Source: Climacium dendroides (Eukaryota > Streptophyta > Bryopsida > Hypnales > Climaciaceae). Taken from it: a DNA stretch of 64,000 nt. Position 1 is the stretch's first letter. Every line of letters begins with the position of its first letter. Of this stretch, positions 24,331 to 36,839 are shown one piece after another. The translations under genes were made by a program, and so were the position numbers. The DNA lies in NCBI GenBank assembly GCA_950106755.1, contig OX467082.1, positions 29,140,001 through 29,204,000 of the forward strand. Reading direction: 5' to 3'. The notes under the pieces are model-generated. The model did no database searches. It had not been told where the DNA came from and worked only from the letters and a program-made list of their open reading frames with translations.

Positions 24331-25007
24331 AATATGATCTTCAAAAAATATAATTAATGTATACACCTCTAAAAAGAAGGTACCTCAAGGAGGAAAAGCA
24401 CAAAAAAAAATTCTAAATAGAAGAACTAGAAAAGTACATAATTCTAAGAAAATAGATCATTTAACATTTAATTTGTAAAGAATAGGAAAATAAATTTACA
24501 AATAAATTTAAAAAAATTGTTCATTTGAAAGGATTTTATGGTAAAGAGATTTCACCAAAATAATGAGCTTGAAACCATTTTTAATGTTCAAAATTGTGAG
24601 TAATAAGGGAGTCCTATTTGTATGAATGTGAAGGACATAAAATAATATATTTGTAGATGTCCCTTGGTAAAAAAAATGCCTTTCTATTATGGAATAGACC
24701 ACAAAGTTTTCAGCTCAAGATCATTAATTTTAGGTACTCCATAGTACTCAAAACCCTTGAAACTCAAATGTGACAAACTAACAATAATTATTCTAAAATA
24801 TAAAATTATTTTTAAAAAATTCTAAAATAATATAGATATAATTATGTTCAAGACTACTAATTCCAATAAACTTTCAAGTTTGTGCAAGTCATGCTTCAAA
24901 AGTTATCATGAAAGAAAGATCTATTAATCTCTATGTGATGTAAATTAAGCACTAGTATTTATTGCAGTGAACCTTAAAATTTTGGAAATTTGGATTCCCT
25001 CTAGTCC

Positions 25008-25938
25008 TTAACCCCAAAAGGACCAAGGCCATTTTTTTTGTCAAAAAACACTCAAAACTGTCATTTTTGTTGCATTCATCCAAGAAAAAAAACTTTTTTT
25101 AGAATATAACCATAATATCTTGTACTTTACTTGTTTGAGATCATGTAGTAAAATTTTCATAAAGTTTGACTGTATAGATTGGAAGACATAGGCATTCAAA
25201 ATTGAAAAAAAGAAGTTTTTTGAACATTGGCCTGCAATTTCAAATGACTTCAATTGCCATTTGTGGAAATTTTTTGCACTACGGAATTTGAATTAAGAAA
25301 ATTTGTTGGAGACTTGAGTTAAAAGTCTAGGATTTAAAAAAAAACTAATTGCTTGATTTCCATTTAAAAAAAAATTATTGAGTAGAAGTAGGTTCAAGAT
25401 TGAGAGAAATACTAAATTGTTAATAGCTCTAAGATGGGATTGAAACACAATAATCCCAACGGTAATATTGTTCTAGCAAGAAAACTTAACTTTGTCAAAA
25501 AAAAATTGCATTTTTTTGAAAATTGCATTTTTTTGAAAATTGCATTCAATAATGAATCCTTACTATAAGTTGTTTTCTTAAGAAGATGCTTAGATTGCCC
25601 CCAAAACAAGAGTGTCCATAACTTTTAAATCACTTATCCAAATGAAATGAATCAAAGCTTTCCATTTAGCAAAAAATAATATCTATGAGAAAACAATATA
25701 AAAAAAAACCTTCAAATTTTTGAATTTTTTTTTGCTGCCTACTCTCCCCTATTTTGAACTTATTTTGGCATAATTTTTGTTCCTGGGCACCAATTGAAAA
25801 ATATATATATATTCCTACAAAGCTAATCAATTTTTCTTCAAAAAAAGTTTTAAAAAATCATGACAAAAATTGAGACCATAGGTACTTGCCTGAAATCCAA
25901 TTTGTTCCTCAAATAGACAATGGTCCTTTAGGAGTTGA
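25008..25938 (+). mobile_element. Long TTAA-bounded element (family A), copy 1
   Basis: The left end is TTAACCCCAAAAGGACCAAG. The right end is 'ggtcctttaggagttga', an eroded inverted repeat of it. The body carries 'cattttt.ttgcat', 'gattgaaacacaa' and 'agattgcccccaaaac', all shared with 54886-55814 and the reverse of 59616-60463. About 931 bp, non-coding. Confidence 0.72.
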
Positions 25939-26139
25939 GGGTGCCAACCCTTAGAGGGGTGGAGAGACCCATACTTATAACATGGTATTTGAGTATTGGA
26001 ATACAAATTATATAAAACAAATGGCAATACATACAACATTGAATTAATTATTCAATACAAATTTGTAGATCTTGCAACTTGCAACTCTCCATAATATGTT
26101 GAAGAAATAAGTTCAAAATACATATAAAAAATTTCAATT

Positions 26140-26716
26140 TTTTTTTCATATTCATGATTGATAAAAAAAATAGTAAAAAAAAAAGTAGAGAATAATTTAA
26201 AAGACAAAGTAGTTGAGAATTTAGTTATAGAATTGAAAAATATCAATTCCAATGGTTGTAACATTGTAATAAATAATCTACATCCCATGATTTTATTGTT
26301 TTCTAAAAATATTGAAAATTGAATTTAATAAAGACTTTAAAATTTGTTATAGAGCAGAGATTCCATATTCACTTGCAAACTAAAATTCCTCATAACTTTC
26401 ATCTAATGAATCAAAATGGAATGATTCAAAGCTTTCATATATATAGAAATGTAAAAAACCAATTTCAAGTTTTGTTTCTTAAAAAAGTGATTTTTTTAGT
26501 CTACTTAGGCTACCTAGGTTGAGAGAGAAACTAGATATTATACAATAATTTTTTAACCATATAGTCAAAAGTTATGAAAATTGTTGCACCTTAAAGCTAC
26601 TCCTCAACCACATGTTGTGTGAAGATTTTTTAAATTAAAAATAGAATTTTTGTTTTTGGTGAGTTGACCAAAATTTCTATGTTGCTAAAATATGCTTTTT
26701 GGTCATTTAGGAGTTA
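26140..26716 (-). mobile_element. Truncated family B element
   Basis: The right border is 'ggtcatttaggag' followed by TTAA at 26713-26716. The sequence runs parallel to the second half of 47510-48443, including 'gaattgaaaaat', 'ccaatggttgtaac', 'aatggaatgattcaaa' and 'catatagtcaaaagttat'. The other end is missing. Confidence 0.65.
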
Positions 26717-27139
26717 AGAGCAACTCCAGTGCAAGAATGGAAACAAGGATAGGATCTAGATTTTGAAGTGGAAGGAGGTGGACCTCATTCCATTCTGGCA
26801 ACTTTAAAAAATTTACTCAATGCAAATTCAAAACTCAAATGGAATTTCAAGTATTACATAAAAAAAGATTCTACATTGGAAAAAGACTTTTTATACCAAA
26901 AGAGGGAAGTTCCAATTTATTACATAACAAAGCTTGAAAAAGTATGACAATTTTTGACTTTTCCTATTGTGAGCCAATTTGCAAACTCTCCATGTTGCCA
27001 AAGTACTAGGTTGAAGATGGAAAATGATTGCATGTGGATAAAGTGAGTCCAATGCTAGTTTCATTGTTTGTTTATTTTTAGTTGCCCTATCATTATGCTA
27101 TTGGTGGGGTGGTTCTTAGTTGGATTAGAGCTGCTCTAA
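26716..27139. mobile_element. PIF/Harbinger- or hAT-like MITE, about 420 bp
   Basis: The left end AGAGCAACTCCAGTGC and the right end reverse complement AGAGCAGCTCTAATCC form imperfect terminal repeats of the 'GAGCA' type. It abuts the TTAA border of the truncated family B copy. Non-coding. The target duplication overlaps that border, so the class is uncertain. Confidence 0.5.
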
Positions 27140-28429
27140 GAAGAAAATCTACAATAACTTAGAAATATCATAAATGGTTAAAATAAGCATTTCAGCCTGT
27201 AGAATTTGGGGAATTCCTTGAGAAATTGAGCTCAATGTATGTGCATGTAAGGATGAGGACGAATGCATTAAATTCAAGATTAAATTTGTTTTTCCCTTAA
27301 GAATGAATATTTTATTCAATATAAATGTGGATTCTTTAGCAAGCCCCCATTCTTGAATCATAGCTTCATCTAAAACGGGCTACCTTTGGAACTTGTTCCT
27401 AATCAATTATAAACCATCACATATGAGCAAATCAATTTTTTTCCAAATCAGCAATAGAGGCAACTATTGTCTGTTTCAAGACCCTTTATTTTGCCATTAG
27501 AAGGGGGACTCCATTATTGGTATAGGTAGAACCTCTTTAAAGTAATAGGGCCTAGACGGCTTGCCAATATTACAATAGAGAGGTTTATTGATTTGAAGAG
27601 GGTCTGTGCATTCAAGAATTTGCAATCTTTGCATAAATGACATTGTCTAGGATGCGTGTTAGGTTACATGGGTAGGTTGTTAGAGACACTTGTCAATCTT
27701 AAATTAAAACACACATGGCGAGAACCATATTGAGATTGCACCTTCCCCGTTTCACAAACATACAAACACAACAATGTGCTACCACTTATTATTTTCCCCA
27801 CGCCAAGATTGCTAGCTAGGCATTATAATGTTAGAGAGTTTTTTTTGGCTTACAGGGTATTGATTTAGTTAGAGAGTTTCTACATGTATTCCTAGCATAC
27901 TCTTTTGAGTTCCAACAAGATCCATTCAACAACATACAGGAAGAAAAGCTCGATCAGTTGCTTGTTTGCATACAATTAGCTGTAAGCTTCTTTCCAGTCC
28001 GTTGGAGCCAGATTATCAATGCTGCAGCTAGGCTAGAGTACGTCCTCCCAATGCCAAATTGCCAATGCCGCAGTGCTGAAGCTTGTCATGCAGGCATGAT
28101 ATTAATCATTCCAAGCTCTGGCGGTGCACACTGAATCCCCACACACTCGATTTCTCAGGACGATGACAACAATTGACGGAGACTTGGATGATGCATATCA
28201 CCTGCCGTGGCAAGTGGCAACAGACAGCTGGCCATACATGTCAGATCTTTCACACATCAGGCAGGCCAGCCACTCCCTGCAGCAGAAATTTCAAACTTGC
28301 AATGTGTCCAAAGTGAAAAGAAAAGAAAAAGAAGAATTTAAAATTTAAAATTTAAAAACGGAATAGCCTACTGTACAATTCCATTCTCAGTCTAGGCTAC
28401 TTAGAGAGAGAGAGGTTTCAAGTGCATTG
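27140..28429. other. Intergenic DNA upstream of the lectin gene
   Basis: A+T-rich to about 27900, then closer to average composition. No gene recognised. The 74-codon open frame at 28124-28348 has no visible domain. Confidence 0.4.
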
Positions 28430-28868
28430 ACGGCTATAATAACGCCTGTCGGGAGGATTCTATGCGCTGCTCTTAGCTTCTCACAGTCGCACTGACCCCG
28501 ACGGCGCCGCTGCAGCCAGCTTCCTCCATTTGCTGCAGTCTAGACTCTTTCTTGAGCTGCGTGTAAGGTGCGTGACTGTCCAGAAGGAATCTCTTTGACT
28601 TTCAAGTTATACCCATGGTCACCAGGTGTTGAGGCAAAGGTCGGACTAACTGAGTTCAGCTTACAGGCCAGGTGGGGGAGGTTTTCGAATTTGAAACGGG
28701 TTCTGATTGGATTCTTTGTTTTGAAGGAGCTGGTTTTGGCTATGGTGGAGCTCTGGGGTTGGGGTCGAGGTGTAGCGGCTTGTTGATTGCAGTCCAGCGG
28801 CAGAGGTGATCATCTGGAAGTGAAGTTACTTGCAATAAGTTCCTGAGCTGCGTTCCATCACTTCAGAG
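28430..28868 (+). promoter_or_regulatory. Probable lectin promoter and leader exon
   Basis: The region has gene-like composition (cgacggcgccgctgcagcc at about 28499) and ends in a strong 5' splice site, 'cagag' then GTAAGTAA at 28869. A leader intron would then run to an acceptor next to the lectin start, either 'attgcag' ending at 29831 or 'cgcaatgcag' ending at 29916. This is inference; no transcript evidence is available. Confidence 0.4.
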
Positions 28869-29236
28869 GTAAGTAATGATTTGAACCACAAACGTCACTG
28901 GCTGATCACTTCAAACTTTTGCACAAATTTTTCAATTACCTTGGTGGAGCTAGCACATTTCTGTAGAGATGCATTGCAACTAAGCATTGTATGTGGGAGA
29001 GCATTGCTACATTTCGTTAACCTTGTCTTTTTTTTAGTGCAATGTAGTGCACTGTTAATGGTGTCTTTCTCTAGCTTTTGACCCCTGCTTGAGTGAACAT
29101 GCCTTATTTTGAGGTTGTAGTTCTATTTGTCAATGTCTGTTGAAGTTCAACCACGTTTATAGATAAAACATTCTTCATCGCTCCGATAGCATGTTATTTC
29201 TCATAGCAAACTCTACTATTTCAACTCGTCTAGTCC

Positions 29237-29916
29237 ATTCTAGAGATGTTGTGTTCTGAGCATTCGTAGCTACTCCAACTGAAATATTGTAGAACATTTT
29301 CCACTCCAGGAACTTAGCGCTGTTGTGTACGTTCTGAGCAATGATAGCTGCTGTAATTGAAGTATTGTAGGACCTTGTCCTTTCCAGAAACTTAAGGCGG
29401 TTGTGTTCTGAGCTTTCATAGCAGCTGTAATTGAAGTATTGTCGAACCTTGTCCTTTTCAGAAACTTAACTCGGTTGTGTACTGAGCTTTCATATCAGCT
29501 GTAATTGAAGTATTGTCGAACCTTGTCCATTCCTGAAATGAAACGCTGTTGTGTTCTGAGCATCGATAGCTGCTCGAATCGAAGTCTTGTAGGACCTTGT
29601 CCATTCCAGAAACTTTAGGCTGTTGTTTTCTGAGCTTATATAGCCGCTCGAATCGAAGTGCTGTAGGACTTTGCTCATTCCAGAAACTTTAGGCTGTTGT
29701 GTTCTGAGCTTATATAGCTGCTCGAATCGAAGTGCTGTAGGACTTTGCTCATTCCAGAAACTTTAGGCTGTTGTGTTCTGACTATCCAAATCTGCTAGAA
29801 TATAGGTATTGAAGGGCCTTTTCCATTGCAGAGACAACGCTACTAGCTGTTTTTCATAGCATCCATAGCTTCTTCCAATCGAAGTACTGAAGCACATCCC
29901 TTCTCCCGCAATGCAG
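29237..29916 (+). repeat. 74-bp tandem repeats, each with a splice-acceptor-like end
   Basis: Pyrimidine-rich strings ending in cag, tag or ctg lie at 29243, 29309, 29387, 29461, 29535, 29609, 29683, 29757, 29831 and 29916. From 29387 to 29831 the spacing is exactly 74 bp. Each unit carries 'gttctgagc', 'tagctgct..aat.gaagt' and 'ttgt.cattccag'. The last copy runs straight into the lectin start codon. The array is non-coding (74 is not a multiple of three and no shared open frame is kept) and probably lies in the leader intron. Confidence 0.85.
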
Positions 29917-30900
29917 ATCATGGCTATGGCGACTCCCCTCCTCTTCCTCTTCCTCACTCTGCTCCTCTTCCCCGCCAGCCCCCACGCCGACACCAGTTTC
30001 CAGTACTACCAATTCTCCGACAGCAGCAACAGCATCTCCGTGCTCGGCGACGCCCGCATCTACATCAACGACCTCGCTTTAGAGCTCACCAACACGTCTT
30101 CCGGTCGAGCCACTTACGACTACCCCGTCCGCCTCCTCCCTCTCTCCCCCCACACCAGCATCTCCTTCGAAACCACGTTCATCTTCTCCATCGAAAACGA
30201 CCTCCTCTTAGCTTCCCCGCTCTCCTACGGCGCAGGCCTCACTTTCCACATCAGCTCCGAAAACAAAACAGTGGGCGACACGGGCGCCTTCTTAGGCTTA
30301 TCCAAAGCGTCCTCCTTAGTCCCGGCTCCCAAGTACTTCGCCGTCGAGTTTGACACCCACCAAGACCCCCAGTTCCAAGACTTGAACGACAACCACGTCG
30401 GGATCGACTTCAACAGCTTGGTGTCCCAGCAAGCCAAGCCAGCACAAACGGGTTCCATCCCTGTGGCTCTTGCGTCTGGGAACCACATTCAAGCTTACGT
30501 GAGCTACGACAGCTTGGAGCATGTGTTGGACGTGAGTATCAGTCCGTATGTGAACAACGATTATGTGAAGCCCGCGGTTTCGTTGATGTCGGTGCCGGTG
30601 GACTTGGGATCTGTGTTCAATGAGTTCATGTACGTGGGATTCTCGGCGGCGACGGGCGCGGGGGTGGTGAGGCATAAGATTTGGAGTTGGACGTTCAAGA
30701 CGACCACGGTCGATGGACTGGGGCAGCCAGTGGGAAGTCCACCAGATTCGTGGACGGGGGCTCCAAGTCCTGGAGGAGGCTACCAGGGGAGCCCTTACGG
30801 AGACTCAGGCGGGGTGAAAGGCGTTTCTAACGGAGTCTCAGTGCTTGTAATGTTGAGTGCTGGACTGCTGACGCTGGTTTTGGGACTGTGTAGCTGGTAA
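29911..30900 (+). CDS. Secreted or membrane-anchored legume-type lectin
   Basis: A single-exon reading frame of 329 residues. Residues 1-26 are a signal peptide (MATPLLFLFLTLLLFPASPH). Residues 28-263 form a legume lectin (PF00139-type) beta-sandwich, with VEFDTHQDPQFQDLNDNHVG around 145-164 supplying the metal site (E146, D148, N161, H162) and a final IWSWTF strand. The loop that in sugar-binding legume lectins reads GDGLAF is YGAGLTF here, so the sugar-binding Asp is replaced by Ala 108. A Gly/Pro/Ser-rich linker (270-307) leads to a hydrophobic tail (308-328) that ends at the stop, as in a GPI-anchor signal or a short membrane anchor. No kinase follows, unlike lectin receptor kinases. Codon third positions are strongly G+C-rich against A+T-rich flanks. 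If the acceptor ending at 29916 is used, translation starts at the ATG at 29920 (Met4). Confidence 0.88.
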   Translation: MQIMAMATPLLFLFLTLLLFPASPHADTSFQYYQFSDSSNSISVLGDARIYINDLALELTNTSSGRATYDYPVRLLPLSPHTSISFETTFIFSIENDLLLASPLSYGAGLTFHISSENKTVGDTGAFLGLSKASSLVPAPKYFAVEFDTHQDPQFQDLNDNHVGIDFNSLVSQQAKPAQTGSIPVALASGNHIQAYVSYDSLEHVLDVSISPYVNNDYVKPAVSLMSVPVDLGSVFNEFMYVGFSAATGAGVVRHKIWSWTFKTTTVDGLGQPVGSPPDSWTGAPSPGGGYQGSPYGDSGGVKGVSNGVSVLVMLSAGLLTLVLGLCSW

Positions 30901-31240
30901 GTAAGAGCTAGCAAGCTTGCAGAATGGCATGGTAGCACAGAGAGTACTGCACTGAAGGATAATTTGAAGGTTTATTGTAAGGTCATAGGGCGGCTCTTGC
31001 AGCGCTACTAGGTTTGAGGTGAAGGTGGGTCTGGTACCTTGGGTAGAGGAGGATTTTTTTGAGGATTTAGGGTCGTAAGTTGTGTTAACGCAGCACATTT
31101 TTGTAGCAGAGAGGATGCTGTACTTTGCTTGATATTATGTAATCAGGTTACTTGGTGATCAATGGCAGTGTTTAATTCCGGGGGGCATCTCAGTTGTTAT
31201 CGGCAGGGCTGTGTGGCATAATAAATCAATTTAGACTTGC
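30901..31240 (+). terminator. Lectin 3' untranslated region with AATAAA
   Basis: Gene-like composition continues after the stop. AATAAA lies at 31220-31225, and A+T-rich repeat DNA begins shortly after, so polyadenylation near 31240 is likely. Confidence 0.5.
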
Positions 31241-31249
31241 TTATTCATT

Positions 31250-34200
31250 TATAATAACTTATAATATGTTCTTTTGATAGAAAGTTAAATAGACAACATG
31301 ATAAAATTTATAATAAACCTTATAACAAGTCCTAAGATTCAAGGGCCTTCTTGTCCTCACACCCTTGTATAATAAAATGACTTATTTTTCACTTGTTGTG
31401 TGTTCTATCTAATTATGGATAAACATTTTTTATACCCAAAATACATATTCTGAAAGCTCTCAATGTTCTCTTTCCAATGAGATATATATCATCAGTCATA
31501 ATTGATTATGTCACAGTATTTTGTAAAGTAAGACATAATAAATCTCTTTATAATAAATCTCTTTATAATAAATGTGAGTTTGCACCCCCCCGTTCTGATT
31601 GTGGTTATGGAATGGTTGTGGATGTGGAGTTTGTTGATCGAAGATGGACTGTGCACGTTTTGTTGCGACTTGTGAGCTCACGGGATATGTCGGTGAGCTG
31701 TCTTTATGGATCTCTTTAAAAAATGGGGGTACTCTACGCCGCAGTTATCAACTGAATGATATGAGGCAGAGTTCGTAAGTAATATGACAAAATTCAGGGC
31801 AAGTGAAAGTGAGAGTTAGGAGCTTAGCGATGGCATCAAGAGTTTGTAGCTCTGCAGTTGGAGCACCCGAAGAGCTTCTTCAACTGTTCGTAACCTAGGT
31901 CGAGAATGAATTCTCTGCATAAATTTGTCAGGTTAGAAATGGAGGATGCCCTCAAGGACATGTGAATTTTGAAATGGTGCATACTGTTTTTGCAACTTAC
32001 AATTCCCTTTTTCACCTCCTTTTCAGGCTTATATTCACAAAATTAATGAAATAGTTTTAGTGAAATCTATCATGGGATAAGAAGTGCTTAACAAATAAAG
32101 TCAAAACTCACAGAAACTCAAAACATTTTTAAAAATTGTAGAATATATACTCTTACGTAGTCTCCATGGAAAGCTTTGATTCATTCCATTTGGATTATTG
32201 ATGTGAAAGTTTTGAAGGGTCTCCTTTGAACAATCAATGCGCTTTTTTGAAAATTTAACTTGTAGAATAAGTTTTTTGACTCAATTTTTGCAATTTTTCG
32301 AAAAGGGTGTGGGGTAAGATTGCTTTCAAGGATGATCTCACTATTATGTTTAATTCCATCTTGAAGTCATTAACAATTAGGTTTACTTTCCATTTTAGAT
32401 TTTTAGTAGAATGAGACATTTTTCTTTAAGAAGAGGGTGTCAAAATGATATTCTCAGTAATTCTTAAGTTTCACACTTGTGACTATCATTTATTCTAAGT
32501 ATTACAAAACTTCTACCCCCCATATGACACCACATATGAATGTCAAATTTATGTCTTCAATTGTCTTGTAACAACTCAGTAGTATGTGTAGAGTGTTTGA
32601 TGTGCACCACTATCATAGTTGTAGGGCAGAAATAATTCCAAAAATAGATGATAAATTTTGGACATTATATCATTTTTGTTTAATATATTGGTTGTTTTGT
32701 GTGAATCAATGGACTTCAAATTTTATATTCTACTTCTAATTAGTTGATGCCATTTGCTACATTTCAATTGATATAACATTCAAAATGTGCTACTATTAGT
32801 TCTTTAACATGGTCTTACATGAACTAAGCTTTTTTCTTAATTGAGTTTGCAATATTATGTTGAAAGATTCTTAGCAAATACCTTTCCAATAGTTGTTATA
32901 CAGTCAATTTGGATCTAAATTGCATTTTTAATACATGGTGCTATTGGTCACAAAATAATTTTGAGCTTATACCATAAGTCAAAGTTCATTACCAAATACT
33001 TTTAGTCAAAACAAATCCTTGATACATGAATATCACCCTAAAATCATGTTGACAAAGTTTTCCAATTAGTCAACATTGCATTGTTAAAAGTTTGACAAAT
33101 ATTTTGTCTTATAGTGTATTTGACAAACTTTGCTAACATATAGAAGTGTAACTTAGCAACGAGGGAGAAGCATTTGGAATCAAGTCAACACTTCAACGAA
33201 GAAATAGAGATGTATGGCTCTTTAAAGAATACTCTCCAAAAACATAGATGTTCTAAATTTGATTTGAAATGAAATGGAAGAATGCTCTCTAAAATCAAAG
33301 ATAATTATTCCAAATGATATTCCAAATAATTTAATCAATTTGACTTGCACATCTAGTGTGGAATGAAATTAGCTACATATTTGTGTGCCACAAATTGAAG
33401 TGCTTTTAACTCCTAAAGTTCTTTGACTGTGTTTCACCAAAACCATTCAAAATGGGTTGTTTGATGGCAAAGGCCCTCTAAAAATGAAAACTTGTTTTAT
33501 CTTACCATAAGGTCTAGTGGTCGACTTTTTCATTATGTTGTTGTAAAAAAATGGGAGGTTTTGACTGCCTAAATTGCAAGATTATAGTGTTTAAAGTAGA
33601 AAAAAATGTTATTGGAGGGCTACTACATTTTAAGCAACTTTGATTTGGGGAGGCTTTTGCACAATTTTTTTTTTCACCTTGGTGCTCAAATCTTGTTTGC
33701 TTACTTTTTGAGACAAGGTTGGTTATATGTTCCAAAAGTTTTTTAACATTTCAAATTGGGGAACATGTACCAAAAAAATTCCAATATCAAACTAGCTTCA
33801 AAACCCCCCATATAAAGCCCTTTTCCAACAATTTATGGCTTGCACATACAATAATTTTTTAAATTGTGAATGGTGGAGTTCTAGGTTTCAGCTAGCCTTA
33901 GAGGAGGGAAAAAAAATCTCCCCAAATATCAAGCTTTAGGAGGCTGATTGATATATGGCCAAGGTGAAGTAAAGGCAACAATGGGACATATTGGGCCTAG
34001 CATGGGAAAAGGACTGGGACCTTGAAGTTAGCTATGCCCAACTCATAATGGATCATTGACTCTAGATCACATTCCCCTTGATTTTCAAGATGCACCCTTG
34101 TTCCACAAAATATAATTTAGTTGTAGAATATATGGATTTAAATTCAAACAAACCAAGATATTTAGCAATTATCTCATATAGCTTTGAAAGCTATTTATTT

Positions 34201-34700
34201 TGTGTGTTTACATATGAAAAGGGAAGCATTTTTTTACAAGAGGGGTAGTTAGCTTGAATTTTGGAGATGAAAGTTAGCTCGATTTCCAAAAAATTTGGTC
34301 AAAGCTTTGTGGAAAAATTATTCTACTATGCCAAAATGAGGTCTAAAATTCTACTTTGAAAACAATTTTTACTTTTTTTTAAACTGTGAATGTAAGAATG
34401 TTTGAGCTTTTACTAATTCTAATTTACATATCCCACATGCATTGTTTTATCTCCTATCATCCCTCTTGTATAAAGAGCCTTTCTTCTCATTAGTAAATAC
34501 ACACAAAATAAGTGTATTTCACCAAACATTTTGGTTTCTTTGAATCTTATGATGAGTTTTCTAAGACTATTGGAGTAGTCACTCCTAATTGCCACTACCT
34601 CCTCATACATAGTGACAACTTTATGAGCCCAAAAGAATGTCAGAGAAGTATTCCAATAACACTTGAATCTATTGTACTACTAAGGTAGAAATACCTAAAA
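31250..34700. other. A+T-rich DNA with transposon fragments
   Basis: No gene seen. About 32130-32440 matches the reverse complement of family A elements ('gaaagctttgattcattccatt', 'gatctcac'). A family-like terminus, TTAA followed by CTCCTAAAGTTCTTTG, lies at 33406. At 31545-31575 a 17-bp unit 'aatctctttataataa' is repeated. Confidence 0.5.
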
Positions 34701-34708
34701 TTGTTCAC

Positions 34709-35583
34709 TTAACCCCTAAAGGACCAACATGCGTTTTTTGGCAACATGAAAATTTTGGGCAGATATGTGTGATTGGAGATTTGCATATTTTAAGCTAAAA
34801 TTTTAATAGAAAGTGGGGACAAGGAATATCTTTCCTATGTACTAAATTTCATGACATTAGGAAATAGAAATTAAAAGTTATGGCCTAATATGTTATTTTT
34901 TTTTGTAAATAGGCAATTCGAGCATATTGGAAAAAATCTTTTTTTTCATAAACAAAAATTTGAAATTAGTTTTTTGTATATATATATATATATGAAAAGC
35001 TTTTAGTCATTCTATTTTGATCAATGTGTCAAAAGTTATGAGGAGTTTTAGTTTACAAGTTGTTATGGATTCTCTACTTGAAAATAAACTTTGAAGTTCT
35101 TTTATTTTACTCAATTTTCAATATTTTTGGGAAAAAAATTAAAACATTAAAAAACTTAGTATTTTGAATCATTTTCTACTTCTTTCAACTTACTATTTTT
35201 TCCTATATGTTGTACAATTCCAAGTGATCTTGAAAATTTTCAAGCATGTATCTAACTTGCCTTGAAGAATAAATCCAAAGAAGCAAAACCATTTTAGACT
35301 TTTTTCATACAAATGTGACCTTGTAAAGTATAGCTGCCCGATTTTTGCAGGGCCAAAAAAAAGATTTTTATGGATTCAAAAGCTCATATTTTGCAATCTA
35401 TATGGTGGAAATTTTTGAATTTTTTTCATATGTTCTCAAATCAAAATACTACAAGATCCTATGGTTAAATGTGTCCAAAAAGGCAAAAATGATTTTCTTC
35501 TAAAATTTGGTATTTGCATTAGAAATGGCAGTTTTGGAGTGTTTTTGTTGAAAGCATATTAGTGAAAAAACTTTGGGGGTTAT
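34709..35583 (+). mobile_element. Long TTAA-bounded element (family B), copy 2
   Basis: The left end is the best preserved of the family: TTAA at 34709-34712 then CCCCTAAAGGACCAACA. The right end 'ctttgggggttat' has lost its TTAA. The body matches 21036-21952 and the reverse of 47510-48443. Non-coding, about 875 bp. A (ta)n tract lies inside at about 34979. Confidence 0.75.
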
Positions 35584-36162
35584 ACACATCCATTTGGATA
35601 GTATAGGGTCATATTTGAAAGGCTTCAAGAGGTCTCTACATCAAAGATTGAAATGGAAGGCTAACAAAAATGGATACAACTATCCTAAAGCATCCATAAT
35701 GGGACCTATAAACAACCCTCACCAAGTATACCTTTATCTTTTCACCACTTTACAATTAGAAATTGAATTTATTTTTATTATTGAAAGCGCATTCAAAAGT
35801 ACTTTAAATTGGTTTAAGAAATCTCAAATTTAGACAATGAAAATAAACTACTTCAAAAGCAAACTAAAAAAAAAACTTACAACAGTGTTGGCAAATCACA
35901 CTTAAGAATGCAAAGTTTGGCCAACATCATGGCTTTGAGAGTGTAATTGGCCAAATTTTGCATTGGTAGGTGTATTTTCTAATACTTTTGTAATTTTTAT
36001 CTTTTTAGTGTGCTCTTGAAGTGAATTATTTTTACTGTCCAGTGTCTAAATTTGAAATTTTGTGTACTTATTCAAATCACTTTTGAATATGCTTCCAATG
36101 ATAGAAAGTTTTAGTTCTATTTACAAAATAGTGAAAACTGAGAGTTATATTTGGTAGGGTAC

Positions 36163-36836
36163 TAAGGTAGAAGGTCCATAAATTGCCCATTTAAGAGCTA
36201 AAAGTTAATTTGTGAATGTTAAACTTCTTAAAATATTTTTCAATAAATTTTTCTTGAAAGACAAATGGAATTGGCATCTAATCCAAGTCGTTTCATATTT
36301 TTTAAAGCTTCATAGAATTAGTAATGAATTTTTATAGTGATCACTAAAAACATCCACCTCCTGAAATTTGCACTTATTTGTATAGTACATTGTTGGTACA
36401 ATGAGAAAGAAAAATTTACCTCTATGTTAGAGGATGCTTTTAGAGCCCTAGTGATATATGAACCTTATATTGCACTACTAAGGAAGCCCTTTCATACCAA
36501 TCTTCCACATGTCAAATTTTGAAATGTGCTCTATTCCTTCACGGTGGTTTAAGCTTAAGCTTAAGGTAGTCTACTCAGAAAGTGCCCATGTTCTAAAAGC
36601 AATCATGACACAGAAGTACATTTTGCTTTTTTCATTTTAGGAGGTGATCGCTTCTAGTGACCATTGTGTTTCAACTTCAAAAATTCATAACTAATTCCTC
36701 AAAGGTTCAGAAAATATGAAATGACTTGGGTTAAATGTCAATTCCATTTGCCAATTTACTGATGATTGTTTCGAGGAGTGTAGATTCCCCGAAAACACAA
36801 TCAGCTCTTAAATGGTTGCTTTAAGAGCAAACTACT
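36163..36836. mobile_element. Rearranged copy of the AAGGTAGGAGGTT MITE family
   Basis: The left part starts 'actaaggtagaaggtccataaatt' and shares 'ggaattggcatctaatcca' with 7490-7806 and 58010-58334. The right part, from about 36640, is in the opposite orientation and shares 'cataactaattc' and 'aaatgtcaattccattt' with 57480-57590. It looks like a joined pair of inverted halves. Confidence 0.5.
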
Positions 36837-36839
36837 TTA

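Noticed and set aside
29237..29916. Tandem repeats as a coding repeat protein
   Set aside because: The 74-bp period is not a multiple of three, and stops occur in all frames across units.
30225..30675. Minus-strand open frames of 87 and 119 codons
   Set aside because: They are antisense shadows of the G+C-rich lectin coding exon.
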